DNA from: Gymnopus androsaceus JB14
Taxonomy: Eukaryota > Basidiomycota > Agaricomycetes > Agaricales > Omphalotaceae
Direction of reading: 5' to 3'
DNA: 64,000 nt
Assembly: GCA_009733575.1 (NCBI GenBank)
Contig: ML769499.1
Location: 62,001 to 126,000 of the forward strand
Under the pieces are notes generated by a model. The model had not been told where the DNA came from, searched no databases, and worked only from the letters and a program-made list of their open reading frames with translations. The translations under genes were made by a program, and so were the position numbers. Of the stretch, positions 47,642 to 59,503 are shown piece by piece; within the stretch, counting starts at the first letter, position 1; each line of letters starts with the position of its first letter.

Positions 47642-50600
47642 GCTTTAATAACTTCTTTAGGGTCGATACCATTGAAGCTGCAGAACTAAACATTCTAAAC
47701 ATTAGGGGTCATATGTCACATAGTATGAGCTTTGATTGAAATGGCATAATAATCTAATTATCAACTTTCTATAATACTTAGCAGTGTACAAGACACATAT
47801 ACTCAATGTAACGGGATATATTCAATGTATTCATGCAGTACAAGATGCATATATTCAAGGTACTGTATAATTGTGACCAACAGTCCTAGGGTGTTATGTA
47901 TTATGCCAAGATTTGAAGTTCCTGCTACAAATGACCAAATAATATACCAAGTGTGAGATTTGCTCAACAGGAGTTTGTGACACCAAGAGAAAACTTAAAC
48001 AGTGATTCATTTCTTACTTATGGTACTGAGTTCTGACAGACTAATCAGTGCTTATATGGGCCCTGGGGGAGTCCTTTTTTGGGGCTTGGGATTTTTCTGG
48101 ACCTTATCATGATCATTATGGGTACAACTAATGCATATAATTGTAAATAACATGATGCAAGACATCTAAATCAGGCAAGCACTCAAACATTTGGGTTCTT
48201 AGTTGGGCTCTGGGTTTGAATATCTTAACCCAACCTGGACCCGGAATTACTGGCTGACCCAGTAACATCACTATTAATAGTGAAATGGCAGCTGCCTAGG
48301 ATTAACAGAAAGTGGGCAGCTGCCCAAGATTAATGTTAAAGCAGGCAGCTGCCCCTGTGACATATGATAAATCAGGCAGCTGCCAGAGTAGGCAGGGTAG
48401 TGATTTTGATCAAGCTGGGATCATTAGGCTGCTGCCTGGAATAATTTGGGCAGAGGTGGGCAGCTGCCTCACTAAAATATTGGGTGGGCAGAATGCCCTA
48501 AAAAATTATCTCTTAGGATAATTTATGGACATCATTTTTCTATCCTAACTAGGTGATATAAAGTGGTTGCCCGAAGTGAAATATACTGTCAACTAAGGAG
48601 CATTCCCAGTGTGTCTTTTGCATGGGAATTACAGCCAAGGCATATATATATGCCTTGGTTTGCATATTTTATTGTGGGGATGTGATTCAAAGTCTAATCC
48701 AATCCAATTAGAGATCAAATTAGTACATATTTCTTAATTTACAATTTGTACATATTTTTGGGTATAAAGGACCTTGCATCCAAACAAATAAATATGTTCT
48801 TCCTGTCCCAAAACCACCAACAAGTGGTAAGCTCATTGTAGCTGCAGGGCTTATCACTGTCATGAATTTTGAGCTCATTCTCTGTTTATTGCACTGATTG
48901 ATCTGTTATTGCACTGATTGATCTGTTTGATTATCTACAGCTACTCAGACTGTTGCATCCAGTAGTTCTTTTTACTTGTTCTCATTGTCTATCTATGTAG
49001 ACATTAATTCCATACCAATAGACCTCTCTGGCTGGTTCCATTACCCCCAACACCCTCTCACTCTTGGTCCAGGTGCCTGTAGACACCTCCGGCCATCCCA
49101 ATTCACCCCTTGGCATATCTCTCTCCACATGACTGCTTAGTCTTGGTTCCCCTGTGAACCAAATTCCTCCTCTACACCACATCCTTCTCAGAGGTCTGGC
49201 TGGTGTCTGTTTTACATGTTGGTGCCCTCAGGGGGTGTTGTTGTTTGGCCATCCTAGTAGCAAAAAAGGTAAGGATCAGCAGTATGTGGATTGTGGCCAC
49301 TATGAGGAGGTTATGAGAGGACTTTCATATATTGTGTGAAGAGTATTGGATCTTTGAAAGCTGATGTTCACCTACCTTGGGTACCCAGATTTTGCAGATT
49401 CCTCTGAGTTGACAGTAGACTGGGCAACTTGGCTGATGCTACCATCCTCCCATCAATTATCTGTGCTACTGAACCTTTTTGCAATTGTGTGGGTTTATGA
49501 CACCCTCCACAAGGAGGATAAGCTCCCTAAAGATTATATATACAAATTTGATAGTATGTGTTTCTTAATCATTCCCACATTTTTCATGCTAACATGTTTG
49601 TCATACTAGCATATGATAGTGAACCCATTCTCTTCTCTGGCTCTATTTTCCAATGCCCATTGCCTTCCAAGAAACCCAAAACAAAGGGTACATCTGCCTG
49701 TGCATCTTCCTGCTTCCATCATCTCAAGGTATACTACCATCAAGTAATGCTTGATTTTTAAAGCTGACTATTATTTATGGATTTTGTTACATCATGTTCT
49801 TTAGAATACACACATTATTGAATACAACTTAATTGTTGGTACATATATCCTTGATAGTTCTATGAAATAACTTGATTCTCATCAGCTCAGTGAACCTTTG
49901 TATTGCCCTAAGCAGTCCCATATTTTGGTAGGCACTCCAAGGTCATGAAAAATCTAAATCTAAGTACAGCCCAGAAAACATACATGAAGGATCTTCAGAT
50001 GTACTCATGATTTCCTTGCCACAGAGAAATCTCTAGCAGTAGTTCTGACCCTGTAGCTGCTGAGTCTGCATCTATACTCAGCATCCAGCTACTTTTCTAG
50101 ATGCCAAGCAGAGTGTATGTTGATCAATTTGAATTGCAAGGAGCATATCCTCCATACCCTTACCCTTCAAACCTCCTCTTTTTACCAAGGGTTTTGGACA
50201 GAATAATGTACCACTCACATGACTTTGGGTAAAATAGACATAATAACACTTGAAAACATCCTTAAGAATGAGTTGAACATCATAGGTCATTATAAGATGT
50301 CTAGATTATTAATTAAAAAGGGGTAGGTTTTGAAGGCTTCAACTCCTATCCTTACTCTCCATACCCTTGGGTCAAAAACCCTGGGTTGACCCCTACCCCT
50401 GTCCATCCTTAGTTGTGCTGCTTTCTGCAACCGGTGTTTACTCACTGGCCTAGATCATGGCATGAGTGCCTGCATTGCTTTTATCAATGACTATGATACA
50501 ATTGTATTTCTCAAACTGAAAATAACCTGACCAATTTGCAGGATATTTTCCAGGGGATTCATTTCTATCTCCAATGTGAAATTGAGGTAGAGGTTTGGAT

Positions 50601-51404
50601 TAATTTGGTGCAAACTATAATTGTAATTTTCTTGCACTCTTCACACTATGTAATGTACTAATGACACCTTGTAGGAATGTGGAGGGGAAATCAATGACAC
50701 AATTCCACTGAAAAGATATTGGCTTGTGAAGGAAATCCCAGGATCTCAGCTTCAGAATACCCAAGTTCTGGCTCCAGAGCTATTCATTGTCTCTATTGCT
50801 TTCATGCAACTTGCAAGCCTGCATGAATGCTGAGGAAATTATTGAAGCCACTGTTCTGTGACAGTAGAATCCTCATGCCTGGTGAGTCCACCTGTTTTCC
50901 ACCTTGAACCGAATTACTGAAATGTAAACAGTATTGTGGAGGCTTTCCCTACACATTGCTTGAAGGAACATGAGTAATTATAGTAGATAATTCACAGAAG
51001 CATATCTTCAAGGCCTTGGTGGATCTCTTGCAACTCATGCCAAACAAGGCCATTGAGTCAGTTGAGTGGTTTGAGAAATGTCTAGACCAGGAAGAAGTTG
51101 TGTTCACACCTCTTATGCTCAGAAATTCTGGAGGGAGAAAGATAGGGCAAGTAGGTATCAGATCTATACTGTGGTAACTGAGCTATCTAATTAATGGCTT
51201 GATGCACAGGCAGACTGAGTTCACAGTGGACAATGACCAAAAGCTTGCATGGTGGATTGCTGCAAATCTTCCCTGCAGTAGATATTGTGTTAAACTATTA
51301 AAAGCTATGCTCAAAGGAAAGCCAATTTAATCCTCATCCTTTCATCTTTCTGATACCACTGAATAACATAAGAGCAAAAAAGAATACAAATGGGTTAAGT
51401 ACTA
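47642..51404. other. AT-rich transposon-derived DNA, no identified gene
   Basis: About 3.8 kb. It contains the GGCAGCTGCC array (48287-48475), a short tandem duplication (TATTGCACTGATTGATCTGT twice, about 48888-48930) and scattered short frames, none with a reliable motif. Confidence 0.45.
48287..48600. repeat. dispersed repeat with GGCAGCTGCC palindrome array, copy 1
   Basis: The 10-bp palindrome GGCAGCTGCC occurs exactly at least five times between 48287 and 48470. It is followed by unique sequence (CACTAAAATATTGGGTGGGC … CAGAATGCCC … CTATCCTAACTAGG) that recurs, diverged, at 54180-54430. It has no coding capacity that I can see. Confidence 0.75.
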
Positions 51405-52323
51405 CAGTCGAATACCTCATATGGAATACCATTGGGTAGGCCCAAACCCTATTCCATATGGCGGATATTCCATACTATATAAAGTCAGTTTTTACGAGTT
51501 ATTTAAGTCTAAAAATGTGTTTCAAGCATTTCTGAGTGTATTATGAGTGATTTAATCTATTTATGACCTATTTACAACCAAAAAAGTCCATAATTCCAGC
51601 CTGCTCCTTACTCTCCTCAATTTCCCTCCAAATTTCACTGCGAAACTGCCAAATATACTTTCCGAGCTCCAATGAGCAAGACAAATCTCCACGTTCAGCA
51701 CAAATTTGACCTAGCAACTCCGCCGCAGCCAGAGCTTTTGCACAATCAAACTCAAATGGAGCCAAATCTTCTTCTTCTTTAGCTCCCCGCTCTGCCTCCT
51801 GGCCTCGCTTCTTCTTAATGTATTCCGCAATCTCCAATCAAAGACCTCAAGCCAATCGCCCAATGTAAGGTCTTCCTTACATTGATGCAATGGCTTAGCA
51901 GTTGTGCGTGGTTGATTGGTATGTTTGTGTGGCTGGCGAAGTTTGAAATTAGTTGATTGTTTGACATTTTGGCGAACCATCCGAGTCTTTGCAATGGTTT
52001 CTTTGGACATGATTGAGATGAATAAATGCAAAACAGAAATTATGCTGCAACTTCAACTCCGATACACGTGAAAATACTAAAAGTCTAAAAGTTGAGTCCT
52101 TATGTGGCGCAGAATGGCTTTTTTGGTTATTGTAAGGGCAGAATTTATGACTAAATTGGTCACCGCCATATGGAATATCCCCCTAAATTTTGCCAATATC
52201 ATATTCCATATTCCGGAGTATGGATCCATGGAATATCCCTGCCTCCCAAGTTGGGGAATGGAATATCCTATTCCATATGAGGGATATTCCATATGAGCTT
52301 ATTCCATATGAGGTATTTGACTG
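51405..52323 (-). mobile_element. internally deleted pogo-type element
   Basis: The termini CAGTCGAATACCTCATATGG and the complement of CCATATGAGGTATTTGACTG are flanked by TA (51403-51404, 52324-52325). Both subterminal zones hold many copies of TATTCCATATG/CATATGGAATA in both orientations. Inside on the minus strand, the start and end of a pogo transposase are joined with the DDE core missing. The 919-bp size fits a non-autonomous deletion derivative. Confidence 0.85.
51568..52010 (-). pseudogene. pogo transposase N- and C-terminal remnants
   Basis: The N-terminal part from the ATG at about 52010 reads MSKETIAKTRMVRQNVKQST and then CKEDLTLGDWLEVFD, the helix-turn-helix entry of basidiomycete pogo transposases. 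It is followed out of frame by EIAEYIKKKRGQEAERG. The C-terminal part then reads AAAELLGQICAERGDLSCSL, ELGKYIWQFRSEIWREIEES and GIMDFFGCK, the usual terminal segment. The entire DDE domain (about 300 residues in the family) is deleted at about 51840. Confidence 0.75.
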
Positions 52324-53832
52324 TATTTGTGGCAATCTTAGTGGGGCCGGTACAAGAAAAATGCAGGTTGACTTAATATGTTCATTAATTGCTCAAGAGA
52401 CACACTGGGTCACTTGGTACATTGAGACATATAGATTTGAACTCATTTGTGGACTTGGAGTCAGACAGGTTGAGTCTTTATCCCACATGTTGACTGGTAT
52501 GCAGCTGTAATAGAACTTACACCAAAGTAATGAGGGCTTAACCTGGTATACAATATTTTGGCTTCATCCAGTCTGACCTTATGCATAATACATGGCTTGG
52601 GCAATAGCCAGCCCATAGCCAGCTCAAAGCTAATTTTTAAACCAGCCAAGCCAAAGCTGGTTGAGCTGGCTACAACAGCTCAAATTCTCATATTTTTATT
52701 CTGCAAATAGCACCAGTTATGAAGGGACATTTTGACTGCTCTTAGGTGTAGGAGGATGTCCAACATGATATCAATGCTCAAGTGGACTAATATTCCCTTG
52801 GGAATGCATGACACAATGCAAACACAATGCCTGGAAAGTCATTGCTCTTGTTTATTACAAGGTAGGTGATCAATTCTCATCATCTGTATAGTTGCTTATT
52901 GATATTTAGACTACTCTTGACTTGACCTACTTCAACAAGGACCATTTGCCTGCTTATTTGCTGACAAGGGAGGCTCTCAAACAATACATTGAGAATAAAC
53001 ACAGTATGCTACCAGACTTTGCAAGGTGCAATATAGTGGCAAGGAGTTCTTCAATGACAGGCATTTCCATGGACCATCTTTCTGATGATGAAGGAAATTC
53101 GGTCCATAAATTGGATAAGAAGAATTTGGAAGGTCTAGGTAGTAATGAAGTAAATGGCAATACAGTTGCAGGCCCATCTGGCCATATTGACTGAAAGGTG
53201 AGTGTCATTAATGTATTTTTCTATTTTCTATACTCATTGTTGAAACAGAGTATAATGTTGTTTCAAAACACCATGCATGACATAGTGTCAAAGAATCACT
53301 TTCCTAATACATTCTGTATCATATGTGTTCAATCTATCTCATATTTCCTCATTGCAAATCTCATATATACCCTCCTTTAAAGTGCTATGCATTTATATTT
53401 TATGTGTCCATGAAAATGCCATAATTCTTCTCTTCAATCAAACCTGTTTTCAGAGTGACACTGAGTGAATCTAATGGATGGTTTCTAGTGCTTTGAACTG
53501 GGTAAAAGCAGGTGACTTTAACCAGGTTTCCAGATTATTCTGGTTGATATATACTGTTTCTTTTACACTTAAAGTAACATATATAGGGTGAAATTCACAG
53601 TATGGCAATGTTTCCACTGGTACATTTACCTTTATACATGGTAAGTTTCACTCAGTTAATGCTAGCCTGTGGCAGGTTTAACTCTTGGGTTATCATCACC
53701 CTGTCTGAGGGTCATAGTTAACTTAGGTAGCTGCCTATATACTAGCTTAGGTGTGCAGCTGCCCCAGAACCAAAATTATGTCTTGCAGTGAGATAGTGTA
53801 TATACTTAGCTCAGCAAAACCTGGATTTTCTC
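52324..53832. other. transposon-derived or unidentified DNA
   Basis: About 1.5 kb, AT-rich. An open stretch at 52922-53194 (KDHLPAYLLTREALKQYIEN … SVHKLDKKNLEGLGSNEVNG) could be a protein remnant but matches nothing I know. No repeat boundary was found. Confidence 0.4.
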
Positions 53833-53835
53833 TAA

Positions 53836-53994
53836 GAGCCTGTTCGGCAAAAGATAACATTGAACTTTGACCGCTAAATCCTGCCCATATATAGCAAATG
53901 ACTAAAAATTGAATAGTGGAGCAATTAGTCATTTGCTATATATAGGCAAGATGTAGCGGTCAAAGTTCAACGTTATCTTTTGCCAAACAGGCTC
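53836..53994. mobile_element. 159-bp MITE, PIF/Harbinger-like
   Basis: Long, almost perfect inverted repeats (about 70 bp each) start GAGCCTGTTCGGCAAAAG at the left and end CTTTTGCCAAACAGGCTC at the right. TAA flanks both sides (53833-53835 and 53995-53997), the preferred PIF/Harbinger target. It could fold into one long hairpin. Confidence 0.88.
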
Positions 53995-54179
53995 TAAGTA
54001 AAACCCATTTATTTGGAGCCTCTCTGGTTTCAGAGACCTCTGGAGACCTCTGCACAAATTTGACAGTTTTTTTTTGACAACTGTCAAGCTCCAGAGATCT
54101 CTGGAGACCATCCAGGGTTTGCTGATACATGATATTAATGGAAAATATATAAAATGATATGGGGAATCTAGGCAAAATG

Positions 54180-54430
54180 TATCAAAAACAGCAGGCAGCT
54201 AATCAGAAGGACCCTGGACACCCATGACATGTGATACATTGGGCATCTGCATGGTTGAAAATGGCAGTGATTTTTGATCAAGACTGAATTAGTGGGCTGC
54301 TGCCTCACTGAAATATTGGCTAGGCAGAATGCCCAAAAAACTAACCTTCTAGGATCTTTTACGTACATCAGTTTTCTATCCTAATTAGGTCATAATAATG
54401 GTAGTCTGAAGTTGCCAGCATATTCATTCA
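54180..54430. repeat. dispersed repeat, copy 2
   Basis: It parallels 48360-48600 segment by segment: GACATGTGATA, GGCAGTGATTTTTGATCAAG, GGGCTGCTGCCTCACTGAAA, TATTGGCTAGGCAGAATGCC and TTTTCTATCCTAATTAGGTC. The GGCAGCTGCC palindrome itself is mostly eroded. Related CAGCTGCC pieces at 53730-53765 suggest the copy began there and was later interrupted by the 53836 MITE. Confidence 0.65.
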
Positions 54431-56260
54431 TTCCACTTATACTGCTCACATTGACACAGAAGTATTAGCCTTGTTGCAATACTCTGATTACCTAAAACTC
54501 ACTGGCACCAAAGCTGGAGCTTATTTTGTGCAGCATTGACTTCAGTATGCCAGTCTGGTCCAACTTTGAACTTTGCCCAGATTATATTACCAAGCTACAA
54601 GAATTGAGTCTAAGGGCAAAGAATTAAATATCTCACTTGTCTGAGATCCTGGAGCAAGGTCATTAGTAAATCAAAATGGTTCAAAGATGTGATATGAAGC
54701 CAGACTAAATATGAAAAGTCCACTATAGGTCATGCATAGGTTGAATTGACAATAGCAGCAAATATGCAAGCATGGCAATCATCATTTTTGGATACAGAGT
54801 GCTCATCTATGAAGCAACTGGGTAAGGGAGATCAATGTAACTTTTCTGCTTTCCAATTGTCTTCATTTGGACCAGGAACTGAGAAAGAAACAATTTCATC
54901 ATAATCAGCACAAGGAATGCGCAGGAAGTAAGCTTCCAGCCCCATGAGATGGTGATAGCATGCTAAATTAAGATGATGAGGTATTATTTACAGTATGATA
55001 GAATACACACACATATCCTGCGCTAACAGATAGATATTTCCCTTGGGCACAGACTGAAATAGAAACTAGGATGGTTGGATAGAGAAGGTAGCTTGCAGGC
55101 TTGTAGTCTTTCTCTTTCAGATACTTGAGATCATGAGGAGATGGAGAATAGTTGGATGGAATTGGTTCAAGGTTGTCTGAATAATAATTTGAGTCAAAAG
55201 TAAGTGTCTGGTATGGCTTTTGTGGTATGCCAGATGCAAAGTTAAAAATTAGTAATATAGATTATTAGAGAAATTCAGTGATTCTATCAGTAAAAATGCT
55301 CTGGACCTGCAGTAGCTTAGGTAGCCTGGGTGACCTGAGGTTACCCTATAGACCAATCTCAGGTAACCTGGATAGCCTGGGCAGCTCAGGTTAATGAAGG
55401 CTACTCTCTAGGGTACCCTGAAGTCACCCCATAGGCCTAACATGGGTGAACCTGAGGAAGCCTGAGGAAACCTAAGCAGTCTGAGGCAACCTGAGACAGG
55501 CTGAGGATGCCTATCATAGGTAGGGGTATCCAAAAAACATCTTAGTTATCTCGTCTCATTATTCACCTGTTTTTATACTTATTACAGAAGCAAACCCTGA
55601 TCTGAAATGAAATCAAAAAATAGACACACAGAATGTAAATATTGAAGGATTTTCTTGATTCTTTTCACACTCACGGTTGAATATATGTCAGAGAAACAGA
55701 TTCTGAATTTTCCAGATTTTTTAGATGGTGTCCAGCATGTCTGTAAAGAAATTTCTGCTCCTTTCTCAAAAAGCACTAAAACCCCCATCCGAAACATATG
55801 GTCTAAGGCAATGCAATATAGGAAACCTGCTGTTCCTTTTATGGGAGCCTACTTTCTTATATTTATCATGATTTTTGAGCATATTCAAGTGCATATAACT
55901 GGGTTTTTCACTGTAACAGGCTCATCCTAACTTAAAAAATAGTTTTTGGCCTATAGAGCCATATTTATTTTTTAACAACATATTATGTAGATTTTTTTAG
56001 TTCAGGTATGATATATCTGAGTCAGGGCACACTCAAGTACTTGTTACAAAAAAATTCCGGGGTCATGTGGTGCTCTGCAAGCAAAAATATCACATGTTTT
56101 GCTTCTGGGTTGGCTTCTGTATACTATTTCATTGTTCTTATTGCACTTACTTATTGTACTTTTCATTAATAATGCATTTCTTGAAAAAAAAAAAAAAACT
56201 TGAGTCATCATCATGCTGTGGGCACTAATGTGCTCAGCTCTTTGTCATTAAACCACTATA
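54431..56260. other. AT-rich region with one short repeat array, no identified gene
   Basis: About 1.8 kb. Apart from the array at 55310-55515 and a short A-run near 56186, I find no structure. The frame at 55655-55930 has hydrophobic stretches but no family motif. Confidence 0.4.
55310..55515 (+). repeat. degenerate CCTGAGG-type short-unit array
   Basis: Imperfect units around AACCTGAGG, AGCCTGGG and AGCCTGAGG follow each other at 9-10 bp spacing through about 200 bp. The complementary motif (CTCAGGTTACCTCAGG-like) forms the array at 59425-59490, so the two are in opposite orientation. Confidence 0.65.
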
Positions 56261-56261
56261 G

Positions 56262-57315
56262 TCAATTGATGTATCTCTGATGATGCAAAATGCATTGCAC
56301 TTCGTCTGGCAGACCATGATCCAACTGTTCCTCTCCATCTGGACAACATATTGGAAATATGTGACTTTTCCTATGACACTTTTTGCTGTGCCTGCCACAG
56401 ACACCAACTAACTGGAAATGTTGCAAAAGCCAAAGCTATAGGCAGAGGACAGCCCTGTATTTACACTGAGACTGATGCTGTGTATCTCTGCTCTCTTACT
56501 CATCGTTCTTCAGCACGGTTCCTGGATGAATATCAGAAACTTCTCAGGAATCAGCAATACCTTGATGTCAGCATTTCAACTATCCATTGAATATTCAAAA
56601 ATGCTGGCCTCAGCGTAAAACAAGTACAGAAACTGGCCAAGGAGTGTTCTCCTGCCAAACAGGCAGCTTTTCTTTGTCGAGTTGCCAAATATCCACCTGA
56701 ATACCTTGTGTCAGTTGATGAAGTATTGAAGGATGATAGGACATATACAAGGCTTTGGGGTAGGGCACAACAAGGGAAGTCAGTTGAGATTTGTGCACCT
56801 TTTGTTTGAAAGCAACGGCTTTCAATACTCTCAGTGCTGACTCTGGATAAGGGAATTGTTGAAGGATCCTTCATGCATGATCTTTTTCTGAAGTTCTTAC
56901 AGCATAACCTGGTACATAGCTTCCTACAAAACCTTTTTCTAATCTCATGTTACTTCTAGTTGCCCACAATGAATCCTTTTCCTGCTCCTCAAAGTGTCAT
57001 TCTCATTGATAATGCATGGATACATCATTCTCAGGAAGTAACAGATCTGGTCGCCGCATTTGGTATGTGCCATGTTCCCAAGATGAAAAGCTGCATACTG
57101 ATCTTGAAGTAGGCTGCCAAATCCTCCATCTTCCCCCATATTCTCCTGACTACCAGCCAATTGAACTGGCCTTCCATGTGATCAAGGCTCACCTCCAACA
57201 GGAAGGGTTGCATTGTTTCAAGGAGGATCAGATTTTCTACAAGCTTTATGCTGCATGTGGTGCGGTAACCCCTGAGATGACTTGGGGATTCTGGCATCAT
57301 TGCAGTTATTTGTAG
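56262..57315 (+). pseudogene. Tc1/IS630-type DDE transposase (second family)
   Basis: From about 56265 one frame reads SDDAKCIALRLADHDPTVPL, ILEICDFSYDTFCCACHRHQ and LTGNVAKAKAIGRGQPC (helix-turn-helix), then FLDEYQKLLRNQQYLDVSIS and NAGLSVKQVQKLAKECSP. YLVSVDEVLKDDRTYTRLWG follows (first Asp). TGA stops at 56588-56590 and 56807-56809 stand where Arg is usual. An intron-like gap precedes LPTMNPFPAPQSVILIDNAW (second Asp), IHHSQEV and, in a new frame, LPPYSPDYQPIELAFHVIKA (catalytic Glu) to the stop near 57315. It is nearly full length but inactive. Confidence 0.85.
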
Positions 57316-57556
57316 TGTTTTGCAAATTTCATTCAAAGAGCATCAATGATACATGAATTACTATTATATATTGAGTATCAGATGCAAACATAACAAGTAC
57401 AGAGCTGGGAACAACATGCAAGAATAGCAATATATAGAACAACAAATGGCAAGTGATTGTACAAGAACATTAATGGATTTATCAAGCGAGAACAGTGAAA
57501 GTTGCAATGATGGAAGTGAATCATAACATAGCAGGTAGTGAATTGAAAATAGGAGC

Positions 57557-58988
57557 CTAGTCTACATTCTTCTTGAAGTGTTCCAAAGCATCCATGACAT
57601 CACATTGTTCACCCAGTGTGAGCTTCACAGATGCTTCAAGCTCAACAGGAGTGAGAAAGTGCAGACCGTGTGGAACAGTGATATCTGCATCACAGAGTTT
57701 GTTGTATATGTTTAGCAAGAGATCATATTTTACATAGAAGTCGACAAGTGACATTTTTGGTGCAAGGGATGGAGAAGAAGAAGGTGCATTGGTGACGGAT
57801 TGAAGGGTGCCAAGAGGAGCACAGCCTGCAATAATTCTATCAAGCCCAGAAAGGTTCACTGTGACATTAGGAACCTGAGGCTGTCATAGTTGGGCAGCGC
57901 AATGACCTGCTAATTGGAAAACATTATCAAGATCCTGCTGTTGGCCTGCCTGGACAAATGGAAAGATCTTTGGAGGGATTTCAAGGCTTGCATTATATCC
58001 AGGTTTATTTGCAGCCTGTAATACGTATTAGCATCAAACAAGGGTCGGAAAAAGTACAATACACTATTGCACCAGCCCATGTTCACAAATGCAGTGGAGT
58101 AAGATTAATATGTATTCCATTGTCAGATACCCAGCATCAAGGCAAGCTACACTGTTGGTCATTGCAGTGGCCATATTTTCCTTCCAACTTGGTGATGAAA
58201 GCTTCCCCCAGCATCTGTTCAGCAGACAGTTCGGTTGACTATACAAAGTCAGCAAAAGATTGGTGCACTATAAGGTTGCTTGCATACCTTTTTTGACTTT
58301 TTCTGACCATGGCTGCCACCTTTGTCCTCATCTTCTTCTTGGTTGTTGGAAGCAGTGTTGGCCACCTACAAAAAGGATACGTTAATGCTCATTGATCAGG
58401 AGAAACAAAAAAAATGCACACTTCATGTTCGGTGATAGTCAGAGCAATGTCTCCAGAAGCATCACATTGGTGTATTATGTTCTGATACCCAGCAAGTGAA
58501 TTCAAAGCCTCAGTCTTCTTCTTCAACTTCCAAGTAATGACATAATTCATTCAAAGCTCTCTTCCTACTATCAGGTGCCTTAGTATCACTGATGAGTTAC
58601 AGTGACTTTAGATATGTTTTGTGATTTCATCCAGAAATTCGGTGATATACATGTCTTTGGAGCAGTAGAAAACTTCACAGAGGATGGCTGCAGGCTTCTT
58701 TGCTGGCTTCAAAGGTGGAAAGACAGGTTGAAAAGAAGGTATAACAGATACCATTGCCATTGTTATACTGGGAAGCTGTGATTTTTCAGAAAGATACAAA
58801 GACAGACTTTGAGAATACTTACATGGATCTTCATCAAAGCGAGTATGGCCAGTTGCAGTCTCGAAATTGGGGTTAAAATCTTGAGAGGAAGGCCCTGGAG
58901 AGCCAGAAGAAACAGAGCCAGCATCACTCATATTAGTACGGAAGAAGGACACGTAGGGACGCATGGCCTGCAAGAGCACATTTGGCAC
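57557..58988 (-). CDS. unidentified spliced gene, possibly transposon-associated
   Basis: Minus-strand exons fit one gene. Exon 1 (58988 down to 58608) reads MPNVLLQAMRPYVSFFRTNM, then a Ser/Pro-rich part and EVFYCSKDMYITEFLDEITK. A middle part carries NSLAGYQNIIHQCDASGDIA, EEDEDKGGSHGQKKSKKG and NMATAMTNSVACLDAGYLTM. The last exon (57859 to 57557) reads SLVDFYVKYDLLLNIYNKLC, DADITVPHGLHFLTPVELEA and LGEQCDVMDALEHFKKN. I do not recognise any domain. It sits tail to tail with the DDE transposase, between the two oppositely oriented CCTGAGG arrays. At least one middle exon carries a stop, so it may be decayed. Confidence 0.45.
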
Positions 58989-59424
58989 TTGAAATGATGA
59001 TGACTCAATGTATTTATTATTTCAAGAAACACATTATTTATGAAAAGTACAATAATGCATTCTTATTAGAAGAAGCTTCTTAATATCTTATTGACTTTAA
59101 CTTACATTTCAGAACAGCTCACTTAAGTTATTCAGACTCATGTTTAAGTATAGCAAGCTTAGGAGGTATATTGTCATGTTCTTGATGAATATGGTTTGAC
59201 CCCATCAACAGATTTTTGATTGTATGCAGTTCATAGGTGCCCACATGGTTCAGTGCTTTTTTAAGCACTTATTTTGTGCAATTACTTACAACTTTGATTT
59301 ATAGATGATTTATCAAGCAAATGGAATGTTTGCTTTCGATTATAGAATCTATGTATTTAATAGCTTAAAATCCGAAGTTATTTAGGCTCTTTAGGTTGTA
59401 TAAAATTAAACCAAGTTTCAGACT

Positions 59425-59490
59425 GTCTCAGGTTTACTCAGGTTCACTCAGGTTAGCTCAGACTACCTCAGGTTACCTATAATCACCTGA
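59425..59490 (-). repeat. CCTGAGG-type array, inverted relative to 55310
   Basis: ACTGTCTCAGGTTTACTCAG is followed by TTCACTCAGG, TTAGCTCAG, ACTACCTCAGG and TTACC. Read on the minus strand this gives repeated AACCTGAG units, as in the array at 55310-55515. It is separated from that array by about 3.9 kb containing a transposase and an unknown gene. Confidence 0.6.
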
Positions 59491-59503
59491 AAAGACCAAG
59501 GAA

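Noticed and set aside
48287..48475. Possible CRISPR-like array
   Set aside because: The repeat is only 10 bp, palindromic and irregularly spaced, in a eukaryotic transposon region; not CRISPR.
50990..51290. Frame reading RQTEFTVDNDQKLAWWIAAN, reminiscent of Myb/Rap1-type domains
   Set aside because: The similarity is short, the surrounding frame has stops, and I cannot name further conserved positions.
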